From: Terriglobia bacterium
GTDB taxonomy: Bacteria > Acidobacteriota > Terriglobia > Terriglobales > Acidobacteriaceae
Reading direction: 5' to 3'
DNA: 64,000 nt
Assembly (NCBI GenBank): GCA_020072585.1
Contig: JAIQGL010000021.1
Location: forward strand, 62,001-126,000
Shown: one piece after another, positions 1 through 8,416 of the stretch
Position numbering within the stretch: the first letter of the stretch is position 1
Layout: each line of letters opens with the position of its first letter
Program-made: the position numbers and the translations under genes
Notes under the pieces: model-generated
Seen by the model: only the letters and a program-made list of their open reading frames with translations
Databases searched by the model: none
What the model was told of the DNA's origin: nothing

Positions 1-72
1 GTAAGCGACCAGCTGCGGGCAAGAAGCCGCACTCCAGAGGCGGGGCAGGGAAAAGATAGGCATGATGATTCC

Positions 73-318
73 GTGATCAGGAAGCAAGAAAGAGCAAAGC
101 AAGCATTGCTGGACATGTTGCGTCAGGCCCGCGAAGAGGCCGGTGTTCTTCAGGCGGACCTTGCCCGCCAACTGGGCCGAAAGCAGGGTTTTGTAAGCAA
201 ATACGAACTGGGCGGCCGCCGCCTTGACCTGCTTGATCTGGCGGATATCTGCGACGCCCTGGGCATTTCTTTCACCGACTTTGCCAAACGGTTCGATGAG
301 AAGAGAAGGGGACGGTAA
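73..318 (+). CDS. XRE-family helix-turn-helix regulator
   Basis: This is a small DNA-binding protein of 81 residues. Almost the whole chain is one XRE/Cro-type helix-turn-helix domain (about residues 8-70). The segments LRQAREEAGVLQADLARQLG and FVSKYELGGRRLDLLDLADI show the usual helix 2/helix 3 arrangement and the trailing helices. It starts at a GTG; two upstream ATGs at 62 and 65 are out of frame. No sensor or peptidase domain is attached, so it is probably a simple repressor or activator. The DoxX-like gene begins 64 bp downstream on the same strand and may be co-transcribed. The target and ligand are unknown. Confidence 0.82.
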   Translation: MIRKQERAKQALLDMLRQAREEAGVLQADLARQLGRKQGFVSKYELGGRRLDLLDLADICDALGISFTDFAKRFDEKRRGR

Positions 319-382
319 GGCGGAATCGGCTTGTAACCTGCGGATGCGTCGCCACTCTATACAGCTAGAGGTTAATAGAGCG

Positions 383-808
383 ATGCAGAACAGATTACAA
401 ACAATACAGACGATTTCAAAGTATGCCCTGGGGCTGATGGCGTTTCTGGCCGGCCTGGACAAATTTCTTAACCTGCTCACCAACTGGGAGCAGTACGTGA
501 GCCCGCTGGCGCAGAGAATGCTCCCCTTGACCCCGACGTCTCTCATGCACATTGTGGGCGTGATTGAAATGATCGTGGGTCTGGCGATCCTGACCAAAGC
601 AACCCGGCTGGGCGCCTATGTGGCGTCAGCGTGGCTGGTGTGCATTGCTCTGGCCCTGCTCACCACAGGACATTTCTTTGATGTTGCGGTGCGCGATCTT
701 GAATTGGCGGTGGCGGCGTTTGTGCTGGCCAAACTGACCGAGATCAGAGAGGGCAGTGCGGTGGAATTGGGCAGCGCAGCCAGAACACTACGGGCGGAAG
801 TGGCGTAA
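383..808 (+). CDS. DoxX-like integral membrane protein
   Basis: A protein of 141 residues with four hydrophobic segments (roughly residues 10-28, 48-68, 75-95 and 100-118). This is the topology of the DoxX/DUF417-like family of small membrane proteins. The reading frame stays open upstream to 224, but that part overlaps the XRE gene and is not hydrophobic. I place the start at the ATG at 383, which gives MQNRLQTIQTISKY and has a weak AGAGG upstream. DoxX relatives are linked to redox or thiol stress in some bacteria, but no catalytic motif is visible here, so the function is unknown. Confidence 0.65.
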   Translation: MQNRLQTIQTISKYALGLMAFLAGLDKFLNLLTNWEQYVSPLAQRMLPLTPTSLMHIVGVIEMIVGLAILTKATRLGAYVASAWLVCIALALLTTGHFFDVAVRDLELAVAAFVLAKLTEIREGSAVELGSAARTLRAEVA

Positions 809-900
809 ACGTTTCTGGGACACGGCCCAAGCCGTGTCCCCCGCAAGCCGGTTCATTTTCGCGGGGTCATCCCGTCGTGGTGCGATAAACTACTTCTCGA

Positions 901-1530
901 ATGACCACAGTCGCCACACCCAGGAAATCCCGGCTTGGCTGCCTGACGCAGCTGGTGCTGGCGGCTATTCTGGGTGTTGGCGTATTCATTGGAGTCGTCG
1001 CGGTGACTGCGCCCTGGGGATTCTTCATGGGCGGCCGCTTCCACCTGATTCCGCAATGGCAGGGTCTGGGACGGCTGCATTCCAACACCGCCGGTGGCGA
1101 CTACGTGCTCTACATATTTTTTTCACCCAAGAGCGGCAAAGGGCTGGGCACGACGCATGTGTCCGGCAACGGCCTGCTGTGCACGCCTCGCGGAGAAACC
1201 TTCTACCTGAGCGTGGGCGGAGATTTTGAAAAGAATATAAAGACTGACACCAACGGCAAGACAGCCAATTTCTATATGTCCAACCGCAGTGTGGCGAGCC
1301 AGTTTTCCGGCAACAGAAAGCCGAGCCTGGAGCTGCGCGGCAAATGGGTGAACCCTGACTTGGTGATGGACGATCATGGATCGATCGCCCGTAACTTTGA
1401 GCCCGATGGGAAACTTTACACCGGCCATTCGCTGGGGCGTCCGTACATGGCTGAGGTGGTGCCGGTGACGCTGCACGAGGGCAGCAAGAGTGAATTTGAA
1501 TCGGCGTGTGCGGCAGCGAAGACGAGATAA
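901..1530 (+). CDS. Hypothetical membrane-anchored protein
   Basis: A protein of 209 residues that I do not recognise. Residues 15-42 form one strong transmembrane helix after a short basic N-terminus, so the rest (residues 45-209) is probably periplasmic. The soluble part is rich in Gly, Ser and beta-prone segments. It has one cysteine near the middle and one near the end, and no repeats or known catalytic motif. There is no clear Shine-Dalgarno before the ATG. It stands alone between the DoxX-like gene and TonB receptor 1, with gaps of 92 and 323 bp, so no operon context helps. Confidence 0.6.
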   Translation: MTTVATPRKSRLGCLTQLVLAAILGVGVFIGVVAVTAPWGFFMGGRFHLIPQWQGLGRLHSNTAGGDYVLYIFFSPKSGKGLGTTHVSGNGLLCTPRGETFYLSVGGDFEKNIKTDTNGKTANFYMSNRSVASQFSGNRKPSLELRGKWVNPDLVMDDHGSIARNFEPDGKLYTGHSLGRPYMAEVVPVTLHEGSKSEFESACAAAKTR

Positions 1531-1853
1531 TCTTCACCACGGAGATACCCGCCCCGCCAAGCCAACATCGGGCTCGCCGCCACCCCAGATTGCGGAAGAG
1601 CGGCGCAATCCGGGAGTCCGCTTGGTGAGGGACCCCGGACCTGAGACACGGAGAGCCAAATGATGCATTTCCGTTCCGTGCTTCCAGGCCCGATATCGCA
1701 CTTCCTGATGGTGCCAAAAAGGACCCGTGAACAGAAAAATCCAAGAAAAAAATCGTTGACTTGTTATCCACAAATGAGTAGCGTTCCGGTCTGCACTTCC
1801 TAAGTGCTTTTCCTTTTAAGAAGCTGGGCTTCTTTTTCAAAGGAGTGGAAACC
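1531..1853. other. Intergenic region upstream of TonB receptor 1
   Basis: 323 bp without a supported gene. It contains a 7-bp hairpin (GATTGCG at 1588-1594 with CGCAATC at 1604-1610) that has no T-tract. A possible sigma-70 promoter at 1756-1784 and the ribosome binding site of the receptor gene at 1839-1845 lie at its right end. I see nothing else. Confidence 0.5.
1756..1784 (+). promoter_or_regulatory. Candidate sigma-70 promoter of TonB receptor 1
   Basis: TTGACT at 1756-1761 matches the -35 consensus at five of six positions. The -10 candidate TAGCGT at 1779-1784, 17 bp away, is weak. It lies 70 bp before the receptor start codon. The assignment rests on spacing and the -35 box only. Confidence 0.3.
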
Positions 1854-4800
1854 ATGCGAAACATCTCTCGGACAATCTTCTTGCTGCTGACGACCTTCAT
1901 TCTGGCCGGAACAGCATTCCCCCAGGGAGCGCAATCAGGTGCGATCTCCGGGTCAGTGAAAGATCCAAGCGGAGCGGTCATCGGCAATGCGACTGTCACC
2001 GTGACGAACAACGCCACGAATAATGTGCAGCGTACGGTTGTCAGCACCGGCGACGGCCTGTTTTCTGCCACGTTGCTGCCACCTGGGGACTACACGGTCA
2101 CCATCAAAGCGCAGGGATTCAAAGCTCACAGCGCACAAGTGACGGTGCTGCTTACCCAGACGGCACGTCTTGATATTGTGCTCAAGGTCGGCGCCGCCAC
2201 AGAAGTGGTGGAAGTGACAGCGAATGCTGCGGTTGTGAATACTGAAAGCGCAACCACGGGCCAGCCTATTGATGCGGCGACGATGCAGGCCCTGCCCTTG
2301 CCGGTCCCAAACTTCATGTTCCTGCTTTCGCTTTCGGCGGGGACTGCGGGCGAGATGCCGGATGTTCGCAACGCCAACCGCGGCGTTGTCGATATCAACG
2401 TAAATGGCCAGCGCACCAGTAACAACAGCGTCACGCTGGAAGGAATCAATGTCAACGATTTCAACCTGGCGCACTTTGATACCACCCCGCTGCCCAACCC
2501 GCATACCATTGAGGAGTTTAACGTTGCCACCTCGCTCTATGACGCCTCCAGCGGCACCAAGGGCGGCGGCGCCGTGGGGCTGGTTTTCAAGTCCGGCACC
2601 AAGGACTGGCACGGCGAAGCCTACTGGCAGCACCGGAATGACTGGCTGAATGCCAACGAATGGTTTACCAACCAGGCGAACAAGCCGCGAGGCAAATTCC
2701 TTCAGAACATCCTCGGATTCAGCGGTAGCGGACCTATGCCGTTTCTGGGTGGCAACTGGTTCGGAAACGTTCAGGGGTTGCGCGCCCGCAATGGCGTCAG
2801 CCCAACTACTTCCGTTGCCACGGTAAACTCCCCGATTTTCCTTACCAATCCTGATGGAACGACCTCTGCGGCGTTGCTGGCGGCCAGCGGGTTTGCCGGC
2901 GTGACCAGCGCCGCCCAGATTGACCCTACAGCCCTGAACATTTTGAATCTCAAGAACAGCTATTACGGAGGCCAGTTCCTGATTCCGCGGGCAGGACAAA
3001 CTGATTGCGCCCCCAGCAACGCAACCAACCTGCGGTGTGTGTTCAGCGGTGTGGCGCCAGTGAATGACACCCAGTACGTGATCTCCTATGACCGGCCATT
3101 CTTTAGCGGCAAATCCAAGATCACCGGCCGCTGGTTCTATGACAACGGAGATACCAATGCGCCGTTCGGCACAGCTTCAACGCTGGCGTTTCCGCAACTG
3201 AGTATCCAGAAGAACCGTTTTGCGACCATCAGCCACACGCATGAGATCAGCAACCGGCAGTTGAACGTGTTCCGCTTCGGCTTCAGCCGCTTCATCTCGT
3301 CGTTTGCGCCAACGGATATTGTGAATCTGGCGGATATCAATGCCGCGCGGCCGAATTCCGGCACCGTGCCCGGCGTCTACCAGGTCACTGTGACCGGTGC
3401 ATTTTCCTTTGGCACCGGCGTGAACGATGAGCGCGGGACCATCTCCAACAGTTTCGATTACAACGACACCTGGTCCATCGTGCTGGGCAAGCATAGCCTC
3501 AAAGCCGGGGGAGGAGGCACTCGCTATCAACTCAACCGCTTCAATCGTTTTGCGATTCGCGGCTCCCTGGCCTTCAGCAACTTCTCGAATTTCCTGACGG
3601 GAACCATTAATACTCTGCAAGCTGCAACCGGCGATCCCCAGCGCTACTTCCGCGCCACGGATTTTGGGGCCTTCTTTGAGGACGACTACAAAATCCGTCA
3701 CAACCTGACTCTGAATCTGGGGCTGCGGTGGGATTCGCTGGAATACGCCCATGATCTGCTGTTGCGCACCACTGTTTTTGATCCCTCACTGGTGCCGAAT
3801 ACCAACCCATTCCTGTTCGCTGAGGGCGTAAATCTTCCAGGTCTCACCGGCACTCCCGGCGTCGGCGACTGCGGAGCCCGGACCTGCCGTACCAACGGTA
3901 ACTTTGGGCCGCGTGCCGGCTTCTCCTGGGACCCGTTCAGCGATCACAAGACCGTGGTTCGCGGCGGCTACGGAATCTACTTCCAGCGCCTGTCAAACCA
4001 GAACTTCCTTCAGGGCTCGCTGGGACCGCCGTTCTTCGTACAGCAGGCGATCAACAATCCTACGGGGATCACCATGGCCAATCCGCTTCCAACCCAGCCC
4101 TCCAGTTCGGCCGTGGATCCTACCCGAATTCCACAGAACTCACGCTTTGCGGGAGTCGGTACACCAACTGCCGGACAGATAAACGGCGATCCCAACCTCG
4201 GAACAAGTTTTCCCTTGTTTGTGAATGAACAGGGTAAGTACTGCTCAGGCTTCGCCCCAACCGGGACACCTACGGCTCAGATAGCCCTCAACTGCTCCAT
4301 CAACCTGGCGTCATTTTCGTCAGTGCAACCAGATGCCAAAGCGCCCTATAACCAGCAGTGGAACTTCGGCATCCAGCGCGACCTGGGCAAAGGCTGGAAC
4401 CTGGAACTTGACTACGTAGGCTCCCACTACCTGCGTGGACTGGGAATCTTCAACCCCTTCGAGGCAGCCGTGGTCGGCCCTGCCAATCCCATCACTGTGA
4501 AGGACGTGAATGGCGTTTCCTATACGGTTACAACGAACACCGTAAATAACGAGCCGCTGCGTGTTTCAGCGCTGGGGCTCTCCCGTCGTCAGGGCGCGCG
4601 CGTGGACGGCAACATTGGTTTTGCCATCTATCATTCCGGCCAGTTGACGCTCTCGCATCGTTTCCAGAAGGGGCTGTTCTTCCAATCGGCCTATACCTGG
4701 TCAAAGACCATTGACAACGTCAGCGGATCGCAGAGCACAGACGAACTCAATGCCACTCAGGCCGGCCAGTTGGGCGCCAATCTGCTCAACTTTGGCAATG

Positions 4801-5432
4801 TAAATCCGGCACTGAACCGCTCCATTGGCGACTTCGACCGCAGACAGCGCGTCGTCCTCAGCTACGTATATGACTTGCCAGTGCCGAAGAACGGAATGTG
4901 GGGAACCCAAGCCTTCCAGGGCTGGAGCATCAGCGGCATCAACACCTTCCAGGATGGCCTGCCCTTTTCCGTGACTGACGCGAATGGCGGCAGAGCATTT
5001 GGTGGTGGGACAACAAGCCCCCTTTTCACTTGTAGCTCCCTTTCCCAGGCATACACCTCGGGAAGCATTCAGAGCCGGGTGAACAGTTACTTGAATAGCT
5101 CGTGCTTCAGTCCTGCACCGGAGGTGCCCAATGCCGCCAGAAACACATCATCCGCTGCACTGAACGTTCCGGTTACCGGCTTTGGCAATACACCACGGAA
5201 TGCTTTCCGTGGGCCGTTCCAACAGAACTGGGACCTCGCCCTGGCGAAGCATTTCCGGCTCCATGAGAGACACTCGCTGGACTTCAGGGTGGATGCCTTC
5301 AACGTGTTGAACCATCCTTCGTTCCGGCAGCCGTCAGTCGTCGGCATTACCAACCCGGCGACCTTCGGACAGATCAACAGCACGGTTAACCCTGCGCGTT
5401 TGCTCCAACTGGGCGCGCAGTATCGTTTCTGA
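1854..5432 (+). CDS. TonB-dependent receptor with carboxypeptidase-like N-domain (Oar type)
   Basis: A giant outer-membrane receptor of 1192 residues. A signal peptide (MRNISRTIFLLLTTFILAG...) is followed by a carboxypeptidase-regulatory-like beta domain at about residues 25-110 (GAISGSVKDPSGAVIGNATV). A plug domain follows (about 115-240), then a long beta-barrel ending in the outer-membrane signature LLQLGAQYRF with terminal Phe. This architecture is typical of the expanded SusC/Oar-like receptors of Acidobacteriota and suggests TonB-driven uptake of a polymer fragment or siderophore. The substrate cannot be read from the sequence. A GTG three codons upstream is in frame, but the ATG at 1854 has AAAGGAG at ideal distance. 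An intrinsic terminator follows 19 bp after the stop, so it is monocistronic at the 3' side. Confidence 0.93.
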   Translation: MRNISRTIFLLLTTFILAGTAFPQGAQSGAISGSVKDPSGAVIGNATVTVTNNATNNVQRTVVSTGDGLFSATLLPPGDYTVTIKAQGFKAHSAQVTVLLTQTARLDIVLKVGAATEVVEVTANAAVVNTESATTGQPIDAATMQALPLPVPNFMFLLSLSAGTAGEMPDVRNANRGVVDINVNGQRTSNNSVTLEGINVNDFNLAHFDTTPLPNPHTIEEFNVATSLYDASSGTKGGGAVGLVFKSGTKDWHGEAYWQHRNDWLNANEWFTNQANKPRGKFLQNILGFSGSGPMPFLGGNWFGNVQGLRARNGVSPTTSVATVNSPIFLTNPDGTTSAALLAASGFAGVTSAAQIDPTALNILNLKNSYYGGQFLIPRAGQTDCAPSNATNLRCVFSGVAPVNDTQYVISYDRPFFSGKSKITGRWFYDNGDTNAPFGTASTLAFPQLSIQKNRFATISHTHEISNRQLNVFRFGFSRFISSFAPTDIVNLADINAARPNSGTVPGVYQVTVTGAFSFGTGVNDERGTISNSFDYNDTWSIVLGKHSLKAGGGGTRYQLNRFNRFAIRGSLAFSNFSNFLTGTINTLQAATGDPQRYFRATDFGAFFEDDYKIRHNLTLNLGLRWDSLEYAHDLLLRTTVFDPSLVPNTNPFLFAEGVNLPGLTGTPGVGDCGARTCRTNGNFGPRAGFSWDPFSDHKTVVRGGYGIYFQRLSNQNFLQGSLGPPFFVQQAINNPTGITMANPLPTQPSSSAVDPTRIPQNSRFAGVGTPTAGQINGDPNLGTSFPLFVNEQGKYCSGFAPTGTPTAQIALNCSINLASFSSVQPDAKAPYNQQWNFGIQRDLGKGWNLELDYVGSHYLRGLGIFNPFEAAVVGPANPITVKDVNGVSYTVTTNTVNNEPLRVSALGLSRRQGARVDGNIGFAIYHSGQLTLSHRFQKGLFFQSAYTWSKTIDNVSGSQSTDELNATQAGQLGANLLNFGNVNPALNRSIGDFDRRQRVVLSYVYDLPVPKNGMWGTQAFQGWSISGINTFQDGLPFSVTDANGGRAFGGGTTSPLFTCSSLSQAYTSGSIQSRVNSYLNSSCFSPAPEVPNAARNTSSAALNVPVTGFGNTPRNAFRGPFQQNWDLALAKHFRLHERHSLDFRVDAFNVLNHPSFRQPSVVGITNPATFGQINSTVNPARLLQLGAQYRF

Positions 5433-5450
5433 CCCGACCTTGCGAGATTC

Positions 5451-5479
5451 CCGGGCGGCTGCGGCCGCCCGGTTTTTTT
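5451..5479 (+). terminator. Intrinsic terminator of TonB receptor 1
   Basis: A perfect 9-bp GC-only stem (CCGGGCGGC at 5451-5459 with GCCGCCCGG at 5464-5472), a four-base loop and seven T residues. It begins 19 bp after the receptor stop codon. Confidence 0.93.
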
Positions 5480-5573
5480 GCTCCAGGATTCACGATTACC
5501 TGCGAAGAGAAGAATGTTCACCTGCGGCGGCACGGAGGAAATCAGAAAAGAAGGGATCGGTGAGAGTAAATAA

Positions 5574-5609
5574 CAAGGCGCTACATTTTAGGCAGCGCCT
5601 TGGGTTTTT
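5574..5609. terminator. Possible bidirectional terminator between convergent genes
   Basis: A perfect 9-bp stem (CAAGGCGCT at 5574-5582, AGCGCCTTG at 5594-5602) with an 11-base loop. It is followed by GGTTTTT on the plus strand and by TTATTTA on the minus strand. It sits between the convergent TonB receptor and haem-binding genes. Since the receptor already has a terminator, this one may mainly serve the minus-strand gene. Confidence 0.6.
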
Positions 5610-5617
5610 CAGATTAG

Positions 5618-5642
5618 TGTTGATCCGTGCAAATCCGTGGCA
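5618..5642 (+). repeat. Copy of the 10-bp-period intergenic repeat (short)
   Basis: TTGATCCGTG followed by CAAATCCGTGG: the ATCCGTG unit recurs after 10 bp. It resembles the copies at 6331, 10423, 11790 and 14950. Confidence 0.5.
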
Positions 5643-5648
5643 AGCAAC

Positions 5649-6137
5649 TCAATCGTCGTCATCCTTATCTTTTGTGGTTTCGGCGACATTGCTTGCCATG
5701 CTTTTTGTCCACCGGCAGACATTCTGCACTTCGGTGCTGGTGAGCTTGGCCCGCGGATGCATGAGCGTGTAGGTTGCCATCGGCATTTCCCCGTCGGTTA
5801 CCTCCTTGCATATCTTGCTCAGCCGTTCGCCGGGCTCCTTTTCGCGACCGGTCCCCCATTCTGACAGGTTCAGTTCCTTGCGGCCGGAATTCACGTCGTG
5901 CGCTACCAACCATGAGACCGGCGCCACGTTGCTGTACCATGGCCATTCTGTTTGATTGGAATGGCAGTCATTGCAGGCGCGCGATAAGGTTGCCATAACC
6001 GCCGGGTCAACTTGCATGTGCGCGCTGATGTGTTTTTTTGGATCAATCGGCGGGTTGGTCCTGGCAGGGCGCACGACCTGTGCTGCCGCCACCAGAACAA
6101 CCAATATAATGAGCGATAGCTTCAGCCATTTTTTCAT
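5649..6137 (-). CDS. Haem-binding domain protein (single CxxCH)
   Basis: A protein of 162 residues with an N-terminal membrane anchor or signal (residues 5-22) and one haem c attachment motif, CNDCH, at residues 55-59. It is followed by the segment SNQTEWPWYSNVAPVSWLVA and then HDVNSGRKELNLSEW. That pattern is characteristic of the small haem-binding domain family (Haem_bd) often found near respiratory or denitrification genes. It is probably a periplasmic electron carrier or haem sensor tethered to the inner membrane. I chose the ATG at 6137 rather than the in-frame TTG at 6146, because AGGA lies nine bases before the ATG. The C-terminus is a run of acidic and lysine residues. No partner oxidoreductase is adjacent. 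Confidence 0.85.
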   Translation of the reverse strand: MKKWLKLSLIILVVLVAAAQVVRPARTNPPIDPKKHISAHMQVDPAVMATLSRACNDCHSNQTEWPWYSNVAPVSWLVAHDVNSGRKELNLSEWGTGREKEPGERLSKICKEVTDGEMPMATYTLMHPRAKLTSTEVQNVCRWTKSMASNVAETTKDKDDDD

Positions 6138-6282
6138 CGGCAACAATCCTTTTTTATGGCAGCGTTGATTTTGCAGTCCAGATACCGCTGCCTATAATCA
6201 GTTTCGCGGTTGTCAGCCAGGTTCGAAGTGACCGCCATCACGGACTCATGTGAGCGCGCGTGCTAGCTGCCCATCCCGCGCA

Positions 6283-6312
6283 GAAAAAAGGCGCCGCGTT
6301 GGAGCAGCGCCT
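6283..6312 (-). terminator. Intrinsic terminator of rpoD
   Basis: On the minus strand the AGGCGC/GCGCCT stem (6307-6312 with 6289-6294), extended by two further GC pairs around a mismatch, is followed by TTTTTTC (6283-6288). It begins 43 bp after the rpoD stop codon. Confidence 0.85.
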
Positions 6313-6330
6313 AAGAAACCTGAATTGTTT

Positions 6331-6350
6331 TTCTCCGTGTCTCCGTGGCG
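6331..6350 (+). repeat. Short copy of the tandem CTCCGTG-type intergenic repeat
   Basis: CTCCGTGT is followed directly by CTCCGTGG, an 8-bp period. It lies between the rpoD stop codon and its terminator. It has the same character as the other short-period intergenic motifs in the window. Confidence 0.45.
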
Positions 6351-6354
6351 GGTG

Positions 6355-8043
6355 TCAAGCCTCGCGAATCCCATCCATAAACGCCTTCAGCTTGCGAGAC
6401 CTTGATGGATGGCGGAGTTTGCGCAGGGCCTTGGCTTCAATCTGGCGGATACGTTCGCGCGTAACAGCAAACGACTGCCCCACTTCTTCCAGAGTGTGCT
6501 CAGAGCCGTCTTCAAGACCAAAGCGCATCTTGATGACCTTCTCTTCGCGCGGCGTGAGCGTGCGCAGGACCTGCGCGGTCTGGTCCTTGAGGTTCACATT
6601 GATCACGGCTTCCGCAGGCGAGACCATGGAGCGGTCTTCAATGAAGTCGCCCAGGTGAGAATCTTCCTCTTCACCGATCGGCGTCTCCAGCGAGATGGGC
6701 TCCTGCGCGATCTTGAGGACCTTGCGGACCTTAGCCACCGGGATGTCCATGCGCTTGGCGATCTCTTCTGACGTGGGCTCGCGGCCGAGCTCCTGCACCA
6801 GCTGCCGCGAGGTGCGGATCAGCTTGTTGATGGTTTCGATCATGTGCACTGGAATACGGATGGTGCGTGCCTGATCGGCAATGGCGCGGGTAATGGCCTG
6901 GCGGATCCACCACGTGGCATAAGTGGAGAATTTGTAGCCGCGGCGGTACTCGAACTTGTCCACGGCTTTCATCAGACCGATGTTGCCTTCCTGGATCAGG
7001 TCCAGGAACTGCAACCCGCGGTTGGTATATTTTTTGGCGATCGAGACGACGAGGCGCAGGTTAGCTTCAATCAACTCGCGCTTCGCGGCTTCAGCGTCTA
7101 CGTCGCCCTGGATGATCTCGCGCTGCGTGCGCCGCAGCTCCTGGTAGCTGACACCGGTTTCCTGCTCGACTTTTTCCAGGTCGTTGCGGTGCTGGCGCTG
7201 GATGCGCCGGTATTCGCGCTTGGTCTCCTCAACGCGCGTGGCTTCGATCTTTTTTTCCAGATTGTTGATCTGGCGATCCAGCGCGCGCATGGAATCAACG
7301 GTCTTGTTCACCCGGTCAATCAGGCGCTTGCGCTCCGGATTGGTGAACTTGAGCTTGCGAATTCCGCCTGAGACCATGACATGCGCACGGCCCAGGGCCC
7401 AGCGATATTTACGCGATTCCTTCGGTTTCTTCTTCTGTTTTACCGCTTCCAGCTTCTCTTCCAGCAGCTGGACTTTTTTATAGTGCTTGCCGACCTCGTC
7501 AATCTGCCCGACAAAATCCTTCAGCCGGGCCTGGACGATTTCGTCCGTGATCTCCTCTTCGTCGAAGGCGACTAGCTCCTTGATGGAGCGGACGCCGCGT
7601 TTCAGGTCCTCGCCCAGGGCGAGAATTTCCTTGATGACGATGGGAGAGCGTGAAAGCGTCTTGAGCACGCGCAGTTGGCCGCGTTCAATGCGTTTTGCAA
7701 TTTCAACTTCACCTTCGCGGGTGAGCAGCGGGACCGTGCCCATCTCGCGCAGGTACATGCGCACCGGGTCGTTCGTTTTTTCGAGCGCGCCGGGTGTCAG
7801 ATCCAGTTCAACATCTTCGCCTTCTTCAATATCTTCAAACTTCTGCTCAGAAGGCAGTCCTTTACCAGCATCCAGGACGTCAATGCCCTGGGTCCCGATC
7901 GTAGTAAGCAGGTCATCCAGATCATCTGGGGAGTGGACATCACCGGGAATTAGGTCATTGACCTGGTCATAGGTGAGATATCCTTTTTCCTTACCTGCAT
8001 CGATCAGTTTTTTTATGTCGTCAAATTTATCGTCTAGAGCCAA
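6355..8043 (-). CDS. rpoD: RNA polymerase primary sigma factor RpoD
   Basis: The housekeeping sigma-70, 562 residues. Region 1.1 is at residues 10-60, region 1.2 near 90-125 ([16 protein letters not shown]), and region 2 at 328-395 ([25 protein letters not shown]). Regions 3 and 4 follow (about 400-555), with [15 protein letters not shown] and the helix-turn-helix [19 protein letters not shown] charged coiled-coil-rich non-conserved region (about 165-320) is inserted between regions 1.2 and 2. The start is TTG at 8043 with GAGG seven bases upstream. An in-frame TGA four codons before it excludes an earlier start. dnaG lies upstream on the same strand, matching the classical dnaG-rpoD macromolecular synthesis pair, here without rpsU and with a 373-bp gap. 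Confidence 0.97.
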   Translation of the reverse strand: MALDDKFDDIKKLIDAGKEKGYLTYDQVNDLIPGDVHSPDDLDDLLTTIGTQGIDVLDAGKGLPSEQKFEDIEEGEDVELDLTPGALEKTNDPVRMYLREMGTVPLLTREGEVEIAKRIERGQLRVLKTLSRSPIVIKEILALGEDLKRGVRSIKELVAFDEEEITDEIVQARLKDFVGQIDEVGKHYKKVQLLEEKLEAVKQKKKPKESRKYRWALGRAHVMVSGGIRKLKFTNPERKRLIDRVNKTVDSMRALDRQINNLEKKIEATRVEETKREYRRIQRQHRNDLEKVEQETGVSYQELRRTQREIIQGDVDAEAAKRELIEANLRLVVSIAKKYTNRGLQFLDLIQEGNIGLMKAVDKFEYRRGYKFSTYATWWIRQAITRAIADQARTIRIPVHMIETINKLIRTSRQLVQELGREPTSEEIAKRMDIPVAKVRKVLKIAQEPISLETPIGEEEDSHLGDFIEDRSMVSPAEAVINVNLKDQTAQVLRTLTPREEKVIKMRFGLEDGSEHTLEEVGQSFAVTRERIRQIEAKALRKLRHPSRSRKLKAFMDGIREA

Positions 8044-8416
8044 ACCACGACCTCATTTTTCGTGACAATACGGGGCTGTGCGCTGTATCCACTTAAGAAT
8101 ATCGGCGGGAAATTAGGTTTGGAATGCGCGCACGTCCCGAGAGTACTAAGGTTAACACAATCCAACTGGGAAAGAAAAGCACTTTACCGCTCCACCCGCG
8201 CTAAAACAAAGAAGATACAAGATCGCCAGCCTGTGAATTGTCCTCAAACATATAGATGCGCCCCACCCTCAGGAGTTTCGTAAAGCTTCCAGTGCTGGAT
8301 GCGGTAAATTATTGCGTAGAACCAACGGGTTAAGGGCTTTTTGAAGTCTGGGAATGGCCTTTTATGCAAAAAACCGTCATTTCTAAGCCCCCGCTCCGTG
8401 CTGGAGCAATTTTTGC
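8044..8416. other. Intergenic region between dnaG and rpoD
   Basis: 373 bp without a gene; it should hold the rpoD promoter, but no convincing -35/-10 pair stands out. Near the dnaG stop a 5-bp hairpin (GCTCC 8393-8397, GGAGC 8403-8407) is followed by AATTTTT. That orientation would terminate plus-strand transcription, for which there is no gene. Confidence 0.5.

Noticed and set aside
1025-2071. Open frame of 348 codons on the minus strand across the gap before TonB receptor 1
   Set aside because: It overlaps two better-supported plus-strand genes, has no recognisable motif, and is Ser/Arg/Pro-rich as expected for a shadow frame.
8393-8414. Terminator for dnaG
   Set aside because: The hairpin's T-tract is on the plus strand, opposite to dnaG transcription, and no plus-strand gene ends there.
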